64,000 bases of DNA from Streptomyces sp. NBC_01445 (GTDB taxonomy: Bacteria; Actinomycetota; Actinomycetes; Streptomycetales; Streptomycetaceae), in contig NZ_CP109485.1 in the NCBI RefSeq assembly GCF_035918235.1, positions 8,463,001 through 8,527,000 on the forward strand, in the 5' to 3' direction. The notes beneath the pieces are model-generated. The model did no database searches. It saw nothing but the letters and a program-made list of their open reading frames with translations, and was not told the origin of the DNA. Both the position numbers and the translations under genes were made by a program. Of the stretch, positions 26,941 through 36,202 are shown piece after piece. Position 1 is the first letter of the stretch. The number at the start of each line of letters is the position of its first letter.

Positions 26941-29900
26941 GTGACCGCAGAGCGGACTTACGATGCGGTGGTGACCGAGATCGTCCGTACCCGGCTGCGG
27001 CCGCCGAGGCCGGTCGCGGCGCGGATCGCACGGCCCCGCGCTGCGGCCGCCTTCGCCGAAGCGGCCGACGTGCCGTTGGTGTGCGTCGAGGCGGACGCGG
27101 GGTACGGCAAGACGACCTTGGTCGACGCCGTGACGACCGGTGCCCACCGGGCCTGGTACGCCCTGACCCCCGCGGACCGGGATCCGCACACCTTCCTCGC
27201 GCACCTCACCGCCGCCGTGACCATCACGCAGGACGACGCCGGAGATCCGGAATCCCTGAGCGGCAGCTGGTCCGCCCTGCTCGACCGTGCACTCGACCGG
27301 ATCGACGAGTGGGCCGCGGCGGGCGGGACGTACATCGTGCTCGACGACTACCACGTGGTCCACGGCTCCCCGGTGGACGCGGTCGTCGGGCGGCTCGTGG
27401 ACGTTCTCCCGACGCGGGTGCAGATCGTCGCGACGTCACGGACCCACCTCGATCCCGAGTCCTGGGGAGGCCGCAACGCCAGGTACGACGCGGTGCGCGT
27501 CATCGACCGCGGCCTGCTCGCGTTCGACGACGACGAGACCGTCGCCTACTTCCACTCCCGTTTCGGGGTGAGCCTGCCGCCACCGGTCGTCGAGGTGCTG
27601 GTCGAGGAGACCGAGGGCTGGCCGATCGCCCTGTCGCTGATCGGCCGCCGCCTGCACCGCGGTCACCACTGCGCCGAGGAACTGCTCGCGGCGCTGCCCG
27701 CGGGGAGGGACGCCGCCTTCGATTTCCTCGGGAACCAGGTCTTCGCCGAGCAACCCCTGGACGTGCAGCGGTTCCTCCTCGACGTGTCGGTGCTCTCTCC
27801 GCTCACGCCCGAAGCCTGCGCCGCCGTGGCCGGCACGACGATGGAGGTGGCGGCGCGCACGCTGCGGGGCATCGCGGCAGCGGGGTTGTTCTGCGCCGAA
27901 ACGGACGCGGGTTCCTACCGGATGCACCACCTGTTCCGCCATTTCCTCATCAGCCAGATCGACCCTGCGCGGCGGCGCGAACTGCATGCCGCCGCCGCAC
28001 GCCACCACCGCGCGGGCGGCGAGTACGAGCGGGCGGCCACCCATGCCCTGGCATCGCAGCAGCCCGAGGCCGCCGCGCGCGATGTGGCCGTGATCTCCGG
28101 GCAGTTGCTGGCCTCCGGCCGTCACCTCACCCTCCTCGCCCTGACGGACGACCTCGGCCCCGCCCTCGACGAGCACCCGGCGCTCCTCGTCGCGCGTAGT
28201 CACGCGGTCCGCCTGAGCAGCCGGTTCGACGAGGCCATCGACCTAGCGCGCCGGGCCGCACAGCTCATCGACCCTGAAGCCGGCGAAGACCTCGGTGAAG
28301 CACTGCGGGCAGAGCTCGCCGTTCATCTCGACACGGTGCACCCCGCGCGCACGGAGGAGGTCCTCGAGCGCCTCACGGCCGTCGGCCCGCACGGGCACGA
28401 CCTTCTCGCGCCGCGCATCGAGAACGAGATCAACCGTGGTCGCCTGGCCCACGCCGCGCGACTGCTGGAGCGGGCGGGTGACGTGCACACTGCCGCACTG
28501 CGCCCCCGCCTGCTGGTGCGTCAGGGCAGGCTGTTGGAGGCCCGCAGCCTGCTGGAGCGGTTCACCGACGACCACAGCCGCATCCCGATGGCCCACCGCG
28601 AGAGCTCGGCTCTGCTCGCCTGGATGCACGCACTCCTGGGGCATGCCGACCGGGCGGCCGAGCACGCCCGGGTCGGGATCGGCCTGGGGCGGGACCTGCG
28701 CTCCCCTCTGCTCACCTGCGTCTCGACCGGTCGCCTGGGGCTGGCCCTCATCACCGGCTCAGGATCCACCGACGTCCGCCAGCCCCACCAGCACCTGCTG
28801 GAATCCCTCGAACTCGCCGAGCGGCTCGGCGTCGACCGTTTCCGGGCCGAGCCCCTCATGGGCCTGACGGTCCTCGCTGACCGGATGGGGCGGCCCGAGG
28901 ACACGTTGCGCTTCGGAATCGACGCAGTCGAGATTCTGGCCGCTGCCGGAGACCGCTACCTCGAAGCCATGGCCCGACTGGCGATCGGCGCCGCACTGGC
29001 GAGCCGGCACGACCCGACGGCCCGCACGTGGCTCAAGGAGGCCCAAGAGCTGGCGCACGAGTGCGGCGATGCGCTCGTGCCGCTGCTCTGCGACCAATGG
29101 CTGGCGTCGCTGGACCTCGCCGAGGGGGATCGGGCCGCGTTCGCCGCGCGGGCACAGGACGTGCTGACGCGCACGGTGAATCTCAACCTCACCGACATCT
29201 GGCTAACCCCCGGCTGGCTCGGGATCACAGAGGAAGCCGTCCGACGGGCGTGGCTCGACGCAGCGCGGGCCGAGGGGTGCGCCGCCGCCCACGTGGCCTA
29301 CCTGCAGGGCCGGATCAGCCCGCCGGCCGACGGCACCACCACCCACCCGTCTCCACCGGCGCAGTCCGTACTGCGTGTGACGACTCTCGGCGGATTCGCG
29401 GTCGACCGTGGAGGCGCCACCCTGACCGCGGAGTCGTTCGGGCGCCGCAAAGCGATCGAGATCCTCCTGCTGCTGTGCGCGAGCGAGCGCCACTCCCAGA
29501 GCCGCTCGGAGCTTCAGGACAAGCTGTGGCCGGAGCTGTCACGCGAGAAGGCGAGCGTCAGGTTCCGGGTGGCCCTGCACGCGCTGCACCATGTGCTCGA
29601 GCCCGACCGGGCGCCGCGCGAGCCCACCCGATTCGTGTGCACCTCCGCGGACCGGATCTGGCTCGACCCGCACAGCGTGACCATCGACGCCGACGAATTC
29701 CGCGTACACGCCGACCAGTTGCTGGCGTCCGCGGAGTGCGACCCGGCAGAAGGCCAGAAAGTTCTGGGCGCCTACCAACAGCCGTTCCTCCACGACTATC
29801 CGGCCTTCGAGTGGGCGATTCCCGTACGCGACGAGCTGGCGGTCCGCTTCACCGAACTCACCCTGGCGACAGCTGAGTTGTTGCTGGAAACCGGCGACCA

Positions 29901-30120
29901 CACAGCGGCCATTGCCGCCTGCCGCCGTCTTCTCGCCCATGACCCGTTCGTCGAACCAGCCTACGAAGTCGTGGCGGCGGCCCGCCTCGCCGCAGGCGAC
30001 TCGGCGGGCGCTCACCGGGCATTTCGTGAGTGCGAGCGACTCTTCGAGGAGGAGCTGGACATCAGGCCCACGTGGACTCTGAACGCGTCAGGCGTTCACT
30101 CACTTCGCCATGTGCGGTGA
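26941..30120 (+). CDS. Large ATPase-BTAD transcriptional regulator
   Basis: 1059 residues, GTG start. The N-terminal STAND-type ATPase (MalT-like) has Walker A EADAGYGKTTLV (about residue 55) and Walker B TYIVLDDYH. A middle alpha-solenoid of TPR-like repeats runs from about 330 to 770. The C-terminus holds a winged HTH (GRRKAIEILLLLCA, then SQSRSELQDKLWPE) and a BTAD domain (to about 1050). The order ATPase-repeats-DNA-binding is the reverse of SARP-type AfsR. It closes the hydrolase-transporter series and is probably its activator, sensing a small molecule through the repeat region. Confidence 0.9.
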   Translation: MTAERTYDAVVTEIVRTRLRPPRPVAARIARPRAAAAFAEAADVPLVCVEADAGYGKTTLVDAVTTGAHRAWYALTPADRDPHTFLAHLTAAVTITQDDAGDPESLSGSWSALLDRALDRIDEWAAAGGTYIVLDDYHVVHGSPVDAVVGRLVDVLPTRVQIVATSRTHLDPESWGGRNARYDAVRVIDRGLLAFDDDETVAYFHSRFGVSLPPPVVEVLVEETEGWPIALSLIGRRLHRGHHCAEELLAALPAGRDAAFDFLGNQVFAEQPLDVQRFLLDVSVLSPLTPEACAAVAGTTMEVAARTLRGIAAAGLFCAETDAGSYRMHHLFRHFLISQIDPARRRELHAAAARHHRAGGEYERAATHALASQQPEAAARDVAVISGQLLASGRHLTLLALTDDLGPALDEHPALLVARSHAVRLSSRFDEAIDLARRAAQLIDPEAGEDLGEALRAELAVHLDTVHPARTEEVLERLTAVGPHGHDLLAPRIENEINRGRLAHAARLLERAGDVHTAALRPRLLVRQGRLLEARSLLERFTDDHSRIPMAHRESSALLAWMHALLGHADRAAEHARVGIGLGRDLRSPLLTCVSTGRLGLALITGSGSTDVRQPHQHLLESLELAERLGVDRFRAEPLMGLTVLADRMGRPEDTLRFGIDAVEILAAAGDRYLEAMARLAIGAALASRHDPTARTWLKEAQELAHECGDALVPLLCDQWLASLDLAEGDRAAFAARAQDVLTRTVNLNLTDIWLTPGWLGITEEAVRRAWLDAARAEGCAAAHVAYLQGRISPPADGTTTHPSPPAQSVLRVTTLGGFAVDRGGATLTAESFGRRKAIEILLLLCASERHSQSRSELQDKLWPELSREKASVRFRVALHALHHVLEPDRAPREPTRFVCTSADRIWLDPHSVTIDADEFRVHADQLLASAECDPAEGQKVLGAYQQPFLHDYPAFEWAIPVRDELAVRFTELTLATAELLLETGDHTAAIAACRRLLAHDPFVEPAYEVVAAARLAAGDSAGAHRAFRECERLFEEELDIRPTWTLNASGVHSLRHVR

Positions 30121-30186
30121 CTGCGGCGGGCAGGAGGGCGGTCTTGGTGTAGGTTCCGCGGGGTGGTGAGTATTTCCACGTGATCA

Positions 30187-30350
30187 TGAGCAGCGATCGA
30201 GCACTTCTGGAGCTCACCTACCAGCCGCTGGATCTGCCCATGTCCGCCCGCGAAGCGCGCTCCCTGACTCTTTACACCGCCGAGCCGGGCACCCCGGACG
30301 AAGACCGGATCAAGGTCCTCTCCAGTTGGGCAGCCACCCGGGCCGGCGAC
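30187..30350 (+). pseudogene. Fragment resembling the C-terminus of an MmyB-like XRE regulator
   Basis: LLELTYQPLDLPMS followed by LTLYTAEPGTPDEDRIKVL matches the last segment of the MmyB ligand-binding domain common in actinobacterial XRE regulators. The HTH and most of the domain are missing and the frame runs on into unrelated sequence. The 540-bp gap between the BTAD gene and the rhamnosidase holds nothing else I can support. Confidence 0.45.
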
Positions 30351-30618
30351 TGGGTGCTGGATTTGATGCCGCCGTGGTGGCTCCGCATGGGATGCGCGGC
30401 CCACCGCGTGCGGACCTCGGGACTGAGGGCGGACGGTGTCCATCGATCCCGTCGCCCGGACCACGACCCGCCCACCGGCCTGGCGGCACAGCGGAGCGTC
30501 CCGCAGCAGCCCGCCGAGGAGGACGCGCTCGCTGGGCAGAGTGCGCATTACGCCTGACGGCTGCACCCACCGTGCGTTGAAGAAGCGGAGCGGACCACCC
30601 TCCCCCGTGCCGCCCGGT

Positions 30619-30651
30619 CCTGTTGGGCGCCGCCGAGAAGCGCCTAACAGG
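30619..30651 (-). terminator. Hairpin just downstream of the rhamnosidase operon
   Basis: 12-bp arms CCTGTTGGGCGC and GCGCCTAACAGG with one G-T type mismatch and a 9-nt loop, 7 bp past the GH78 stop. Confidence 0.7.
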
Positions 30652-30657
30652 AGAACC

Positions 30658-33312
30658 TCAGCCCCGGCGTGCCGTGAACCGACCGGGGCCCGTGGCCAGT
30701 TCCTCGCCATCAGGGAAGATGAGGGTGGCGGTGGCCGTCGGCGGGACGTCGACGGCCAGGTGCAGTTCGCTGCCCTCGGTGCGCCATTCGACCGATATGG
30801 TGCCGCGCGGGCTGACGAAAGTGCCACGCGCCCAGCCCACCGACGGATGTGGCACCGGCGCCACGACAAACCGCTCCCAGGCCACCGAGCCTTCGGCCTG
30901 TCGCAGCCCGAGCACGTGGGTGTGCAGGAAGTGGATGACCGCGCCCTTGCTGTAGTGGTTCAGGGATTCGTGCGCGTCGCCGTTCTCGTCGACGCCGTCC
31001 CACTCCTCCCAGATCGTGGTGGCACCCCGGTCGAGCATGCCTAGCCAGGACGGCGACGTGCGCTGAAGCAGGACCTCGTACGCCAGGTCGGCGTGGTCGG
31101 TGTCGACGAGGACGGGCAGCAGGTCGGCGCTGGAGAGGAAGCCGGTGCCCAGGTGGGTGCCGGCCTCGCGGATCAGCTCGGCCAGGCGTGCGGCGACCGC
31201 GTCGCGCAGCTCGTCGGGGGCAAGGCCGAGGGAGAGTGCGCGGACGTAGCTGGCCTGGGTGTCGACGGTGGTGCGGCCGGTTTCGTCCAGGAACTCCGTG
31301 CACCAGGCGTCCTTGACCCGCTGGGCAAGGCGGGCGTACCGGGCGCTGTCGGCTGCGCGGCCCAGGACATCGGCGACTGCGGCGAGGGTGACGCAGGACC
31401 GGTACAGGAAGGCGGTACCCACCTCGCCCTTGTCGGTCTCCATCCAATTCTGTGCCGGTTGGAGGAGGGATCCGTCCGCGGTGCGGGGTTTCGGTTCGCA
31501 CCACTCGCCCCAGTGGAAGGAGCCGTCCCAGAGGTACTCCTCGTGCGGGAGAGGTTCGACGGAGCGGGCCACCCGGGAGGGGTGGCGGGCGGTTCGGGCG
31601 GTGGTCAGCGCGAAGTCGACCCAGCGGACCATCGCGTCCCAGTTCTCGGCGAGGGCCCGGCGGTCGCCGTACGTCTCGTACAGCAGCCACGGCACGAGCA
31701 CGATGGCGTCGCCCCAGCCGGCGGAGCCGGTCATCGAGTCGAGGCGCGCGTCGGTGTGGAGCTTGATGCGTCGTCCGTCGGGGGAAAAGTTGGCGATGCG
31801 TCCGTCATCGAGCTGGTCGTCGCGGACCGAGCGCAGCCATTTGCGGCTGAAACCGTGGATGTCGTAGAGGCGTGCGGCGGTGGGCGCGAAGACCTGGTAG
31901 TCGCCGGTCCAGCCGATGCGTTCGCGGGTCGGGCAGTCGGTGGGTACGTCGACGGCGTTGCCCCTGAAACTCCAACGCGCTACGTCGTAGAGGTGGTTGA
32001 GGTCTTCGTTGCCGCAGGAGAAGGTACCGGTGGGGCGCAGATCGGTATGGACCACCCGCATGGTGAGGTCCGACGCGTCCAGTGGGGCGGCGCTGCGCTC
32101 CAGGCGTGCGTAGCGGAATCCGTGGACCGTGTGGCGGGGCTCGAAGGTCTCGCCGGCGGCGCCGGAGGAGGTGATCTCGTCGTGCTGGACGAAGACGGTG
32201 ACCGGGTCGCCGGGGCGCTGGATGTCGAGGTGGGTGGTGGTCAGGTCGCCGGTGGCCGGGTCGAGGTGTTCGCCGTGGTCGATCACGGTGCGGGTGCCGG
32301 CCGGGCCGAGGTCGGTGAGCGAGAGCCAGCCGGAGGCGTTCTGGCCGAAGTCGGCGATCCAGGCGCCGCTCTGCAGCCGGGTGAGCGCGCGGCAGGGCAG
32401 GTCCTCGATGTGGCGTACGGGCGGGGCCGGGGACCAGTCGATCGGGGGTGCCGTCACGGCGTCGACGAGGACCGGAAGCGCCGGTCCTCGAGCCGCAAGG
32501 AGGTCGGTGATTTGACCATCCATCAAGTCGGCGCGGGTGATGGAGCCGAAGGTGGAGGTCCAGTGCTCGTCGGTGCGGACGATCTGGCGTGTCCCGTCAG
32601 CGAGGTCGAGATGCAACTCCAGGCGGGCCGCGAGGAGTCCGCCCCAGCCGGCGGGTTTGCGAAAGGCTCCGACCTGGCCGCGGTACCAGCCGTCGGACAA
32701 CACGATCTCGATGCTGTTGACGCCGGGGTGGATGGATGCGGTGACGTCGGCGGCCTGGGCGTACAGGGTGCGTTCGTAGGAGGTCGAGCCGGGCGCGAGT
32801 TCGACAGTGCCGGCGCGTTTGCCGTTCACGAACGCCTCGTACACCCCGAGGGCCGTGGCGTACAGGCGGGCACGGGCGACTCCCGGCGTGCTGAATGTGG
32901 CGTGCAGGGTGCGCGCCGGCCGGGTGCCGGGCGCTAGCTGCGCGATCTGGGGATCGTCGGCCGGGGTGATCCAGGACGCCGTCCAGTCCGCCTCCAGGAG
33001 CCCGGCCTCGAAGGCGTGCCAGGCGCTCCACTCGGAAGCCTCCGTGGCGGCACGGGTCCGTGCCCGCCAGCGGATCTGTTCACCACTGCGCAGTGGGCGC
33101 ATCGGCCAGTCGACAAGCAAGTGGCCGACAACGAGGGCGATCTGCTCCGGTTGGCCGTCGATGTGGATCTGCAGCTCGTACTCATCGTCCAGCGCCGCGG
33201 CGCTGCGGGGAGGTTTCCACGAGAGCCGCGGGCGGCTGCCGGACACCGGAAACCGGTCGCCGCCGAAATCGATTGCCAACTCATGTGGGGTGTCGGGGGT
33301 GTTGAGAGTCAT
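30658..33312 (-). CDS. Alpha-L-rhamnosidase, glycoside hydrolase family 78
   Basis: 884 residues. An N-terminal beta-sandwich (about 1-110) and the Bac_rhamnosid_N module (VYEAFVNGKRAG, DGWYRGQVG) precede the (alpha/alpha)6 barrel. The catalytic region is CPTRERIGWTGDYQVF at about 455-470, where the Asp/Glu residues act as acid and base. A C-terminal beta domain ends with GTFVSPRGTISVEW. It releases terminal rhamnose from plant glycosides or polysaccharides. No signal peptide is seen, so oligosaccharides would be cut inside the cell after ABC import. Last gene of the minus-strand ABC operon; ATG 33312 follows GGAGGA. Confidence 0.95.
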   Translation of the reverse strand: MTLNTPDTPHELAIDFGGDRFPVSGSRPRLSWKPPRSAAALDDEYELQIHIDGQPEQIALVVGHLLVDWPMRPLRSGEQIRWRARTRAATEASEWSAWHAFEAGLLEADWTASWITPADDPQIAQLAPGTRPARTLHATFSTPGVARARLYATALGVYEAFVNGKRAGTVELAPGSTSYERTLYAQAADVTASIHPGVNSIEIVLSDGWYRGQVGAFRKPAGWGGLLAARLELHLDLADGTRQIVRTDEHWTSTFGSITRADLMDGQITDLLAARGPALPVLVDAVTAPPIDWSPAPPVRHIEDLPCRALTRLQSGAWIADFGQNASGWLSLTDLGPAGTRTVIDHGEHLDPATGDLTTTHLDIQRPGDPVTVFVQHDEITSSGAAGETFEPRHTVHGFRYARLERSAAPLDASDLTMRVVHTDLRPTGTFSCGNEDLNHLYDVARWSFRGNAVDVPTDCPTRERIGWTGDYQVFAPTAARLYDIHGFSRKWLRSVRDDQLDDGRIANFSPDGRRIKLHTDARLDSMTGSAGWGDAIVLVPWLLYETYGDRRALAENWDAMVRWVDFALTTARTARHPSRVARSVEPLPHEEYLWDGSFHWGEWCEPKPRTADGSLLQPAQNWMETDKGEVGTAFLYRSCVTLAAVADVLGRAADSARYARLAQRVKDAWCTEFLDETGRTTVDTQASYVRALSLGLAPDELRDAVAARLAELIREAGTHLGTGFLSSADLLPVLVDTDHADLAYEVLLQRTSPSWLGMLDRGATTIWEEWDGVDENGDAHESLNHYSKGAVIHFLHTHVLGLRQAEGSVAWERFVVAPVPHPSVGWARGTFVSPRGTISVEWRTEGSELHLAVDVPPTATATLIFPDGEELATGPGRFTARRG

Positions 33313-33354
33313 CCGGTCTGTGTCCTCCGGTGTCCGGATCTGGAGCCGCCTGGG

Positions 33355-35241
33355 TCAGCTGCCGTTGGCCGGCTGGCTGTAGGTGGTTCCGTCGATGGTC
33401 GTGGTGAGCGTGCCGATCGCCTGGAATTCGTTCTTGAGCATCGCGGCCGGGCCGAGGGTGAACCCGTCGGGGCCTGTGCGCTTGGTGCCGGTGTGCCGGC
33501 CGGACAGGGTCAGGTCCTCGGTCCAGGTGACACAGGCGAGGGCCGAAGCGGTGCCGGGGGTGCAGCCGAGCGCCGTGTTGGAGACGTGCTCCACCTTCTC
33601 GGTGCCGTTGATGATGTTCGTGCCGTCGTCGCTGTAGTTGCTGTAGGAGACGGCGATGCCGAGGGCCTGGGTGCCGGAGCTGTTGTTCGTGATCTGCACG
33701 GTGGCCGTGCCCTGGACCTTTCCGCGCAGCGTGTACGTGCCGGTCGGCACGGGCTTCGGCTGCTGCGCAGGTGTGCTCGGGTCGTACGGCTGGCCCCACG
33801 TCTTGTCCGAGACCGGCGCGGGCGTCATGGGTGCGCTGGGCTTGAGGTCGGGGAAGCGGGCGATCATCAACCGGCTGTTGCGGCCCCCGGGTTCCGTGGA
33901 GTCGGCGCAGCGGTGCGGTGCCGGATTGGCGCCGCAGGCCAGGTTCTCGGTGTAGACGACGGCGGTGCTGTCGGCCAGCCACACCGGGTCGGCGGCGGCG
34001 TTCCAGTTCGGGTCGGATCCGGCGTTGAGCTGGAAACCCCGGCCGGTCTTCGCGTCCACGAGCCAAGGGGAGAAGAAGCGGCGGTTGCCGTTGTTGCGGA
34101 TCCCGGAGATGTACGGGGCGGTGCCCGCTGCCGCGGTGAGCGGGGGGACGCCCGGCATGCCGGAGATGAAGTCGAGGCGTCCCGATCCGTTGACCTCGTC
34201 GGCGAGCAACCACTTGCCGTCGGGGGACATCGCCATGGGGTCGGTGTAGTGGGCCTGCTGCGTGAGCGGCCGCGAGGCTCCGGTCGCCAGGTCGGTGGCC
34301 CAGGCGTCCATGCTGTCGGAGTTCAGGCTCTGAATGCCGAGGATCCCGCTCCCGTCGCTGGTGAAGCCGCGCGGCTCACCGATCATGCCGGCGTGGTTGA
34401 GGCGCAGTTGGTTTCCGCCCTCTACGACCAGGGGCTGGTACGCCGGTGACGGGTTCACCAGGACCGAGGTCCCGGTGAGCTCATAGCGCCGGTTCTCCTT
34501 GTCGTAGGAGAGGCGTCCGACGTACGGGATCTCCATGAGTGCCCTGAAGTCGAGGACGTCCCAGACCAGATGGACGCCGTCGGGGCTCAGCCGCCACTCT
34601 CGGCCGTTGTTGATGCCGCTGCTGTCGGGCTCGAAGAGCGGCTTGCCGTTCCAATAGATGGGCGTGATGCGGGTGTTGGCGGGGGTGCAGCGCGGGTCGG
34701 TGACCGCGTACGTCGCTCCGTCGGGACCACACTCCAGGATGCCGTTGCTGACCAGGACGCGCTTGCGGTCGGGCAGTTCGTTCGCGGGCGGGTAGACGAG
34801 TTGGCTGGTGTCGATGTCGGGGCCGAGGGACACGCCGCACGTGACGCACTTCCATGCCTCGCCGTTCGGGAAGGCGCCCCCGTCGGTGCGGACCACCAGG
34901 ACTTGGTTGCCGCGATAGACGCTAGCCGGTCCTGAATCCGGCGCCCCGGCGTAGGTGATGCCCAGGAACACATACTTCGGGTCCCTGGCCGGGCCGGGTG
35001 TGCCGATACCGCTCCAGTCGGTCGAGACGCAGCCGGTGGGATGCGTGCACACGCCGTCCTGCGGGACGGTCGGCGGCACCGGCAACTGCCTGATGTCGAC
35101 CCGCGGCCAAGTCGCGCTCGACGCGTCCGCGGTCGCGGCCACGGACGTCGGGGGGCCCGCCAGGGCCGCGGCGAGCGCCAGCACGGTGGCCGCGGTACCT
35201 CTCACGAGGGTGGAACGCACACTCCGGACTCTTATGGACAC
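33355..35241 (-). CDS. Secreted beta-propeller-like protein of unknown function
   Basis: 628 residues from GTG 35241 (GAGGAAG upstream). It begins with a signal peptide: Arg-rich start, LVRGTAATVLALAAALAG, then an Ala-rich cleavage zone near residue 35. The mature part contains CTHPTGC and CVTCG (possible disulphides), repeated WD40/PD40-type blades (GREWRLSPDGVHLVWD, DPMAMSPDGKWLLADE) and a C-terminal Ig-like region (KVQGTATVQITNNSSG). Placed between ABC permeases and the rhamnosidase, it may bind or degrade the glycoside outside the cell. I know no named family for the whole protein. Confidence 0.75.
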   Translation of the reverse strand: MSIRVRSVRSTLVRGTAATVLALAAALAGPPTSVAATADASSATWPRVDIRQLPVPPTVPQDGVCTHPTGCVSTDWSGIGTPGPARDPKYVFLGITYAGAPDSGPASVYRGNQVLVVRTDGGAFPNGEAWKCVTCGVSLGPDIDTSQLVYPPANELPDRKRVLVSNGILECGPDGATYAVTDPRCTPANTRITPIYWNGKPLFEPDSSGINNGREWRLSPDGVHLVWDVLDFRALMEIPYVGRLSYDKENRRYELTGTSVLVNPSPAYQPLVVEGGNQLRLNHAGMIGEPRGFTSDGSGILGIQSLNSDSMDAWATDLATGASRPLTQQAHYTDPMAMSPDGKWLLADEVNGSGRLDFISGMPGVPPLTAAAGTAPYISGIRNNGNRRFFSPWLVDAKTGRGFQLNAGSDPNWNAAADPVWLADSTAVVYTENLACGANPAPHRCADSTEPGGRNSRLMIARFPDLKPSAPMTPAPVSDKTWGQPYDPSTPAQQPKPVPTGTYTLRGKVQGTATVQITNNSSGTQALGIAVSYSNYSDDGTNIINGTEKVEHVSNTALGCTPGTASALACVTWTEDLTLSGRHTGTKRTGPDGFTLGPAAMLKNEFQAIGTLTTTIDGTTYSQPANGS

Positions 35242-35296
35242 TGCAGCTTCCTCACTGGTCGTTGCTGGGTCGGGCGAGCGACTGGTCTGTGCGTGG

Positions 35297-36202
35297 CTAT
35301 TTGAGCGCGCCCGCCGAGAGCCCGCTGATGATGTGGCGCTGTGCGATCGCGTAGAAGATGACAATCGGCAGGACCGCGATGACCGAGGCGGCGAGCAGGA
35401 TCTGCTGTTGCGGAGAATCCGCCGACACGAAGTTGGTGAGTCCGCGCTGTACGGGCATCAGTGAGCTGTCGTTGAACAGCACCAGGCCCATGAGGTACTC
35501 GTTCCAGACCCCCATGGCCTGGATGACGGCCACCGCGATCAGGCCCGGCTTGGCCAGCGGGAGGATGATGCGCCAGAAGGTGCCGAGCAGGGAGGCGCCG
35601 TCGATGGCAGCGGCCTCCTCCAACTCCTTGGGCTGGCTGGCGAAGAACCCGCGCATGATCAGGATGGAGATCGGCAGCCCGCCGGCGATGAGGACAAGGA
35701 TGTAGCCGATGCGGGTGTTGGCGAGTCCGAGAGTGATCAGCAGCTTGTACTGGGCGATGAACGAGGCCGGCATCGGGATGATCATGATGACGAGGATGAA
35801 GCCCACGACCGCGCCTCGGCCGGGGAACTCGATGCGTGCCAGGGCGTACCCGGCCAGGCTCGCGATGACCAGGATCCCGAGGACCGCCGCCGCCGTGTAG
35901 AGGAGGCTGTTGGGCAGGTACTGGCTGAATCCTCCCTCGTTCCAGGCGGTGGCGAAGTTGCCCCATTCGAAGGGGTGCGGGATGGGGTCGGTTCCCTTGT
36001 ACAGCTGCTTCGCGCTCTGCAGGGATCCGCTCAGCACCCACAGGATCGGCACCAGCGCTTCCAGCGCGCCGGCGATCAGCAGCGCGTACAGGGCTACCCG
36101 TGGTCCGCGCAGACGGTTTCGACGGCCTCGCGGCTCGCTCTGCGTCGGTGTCGGCGCCGTCTTTGACTTCGGTGCCGGGTCGAGAAGAGTGTTCACGGTC
36201 AC
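35297..36202 (-). CDS. Carbohydrate ABC transporter permease, MalG type
   Basis: 301 residues, six membrane helices. The binding-protein-dependent permease motif EAAAIDGASLLGTFWRIILPLAKPG (EAA loop) lies in the second half. GTG 36202 overlaps the stop of the upstream permease as GTGA, and GGAGAAGGGAAG supplies the ribosome site; longer frames have none. Pairs with the MalF-type permease and the lipoprotein to import a sugar or glycoside. Confidence 0.93.
   Translation of the reverse strand: MTVNTLLDPAPKSKTAPTPTQSEPRGRRNRLRGPRVALYALLIAGALEALVPILWVLSGSLQSAKQLYKGTDPIPHPFEWGNFATAWNEGGFSQYLPNSLLYTAAAVLGILVIASLAGYALARIEFPGRGAVVGFILVIMIIPMPASFIAQYKLLITLGLANTRIGYILVLIAGGLPISILIMRGFFASQPKELEEAAAIDGASLLGTFWRIILPLAKPGLIAVAVIQAMGVWNEYLMGLVLFNDSSLMPVQRGLTNFVSADSPQQQILLAASVIAVLPIVIFYAIAQRHIISGLSAGALK

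Noticed and set aside
26817..28199. 460-codon plus-strand frame inside the BTAD regulator gene
   Set aside because: Arg-rich out-of-frame shadow; the regulator frame has Walker motifs and BTAD/HTH domains.
31093..32937. 614-codon plus-strand frame opposite the rhamnosidase
   Set aside because: Val/Gly/Asp-rich antisense shadow with no motif; GH78 is certain on the other strand.
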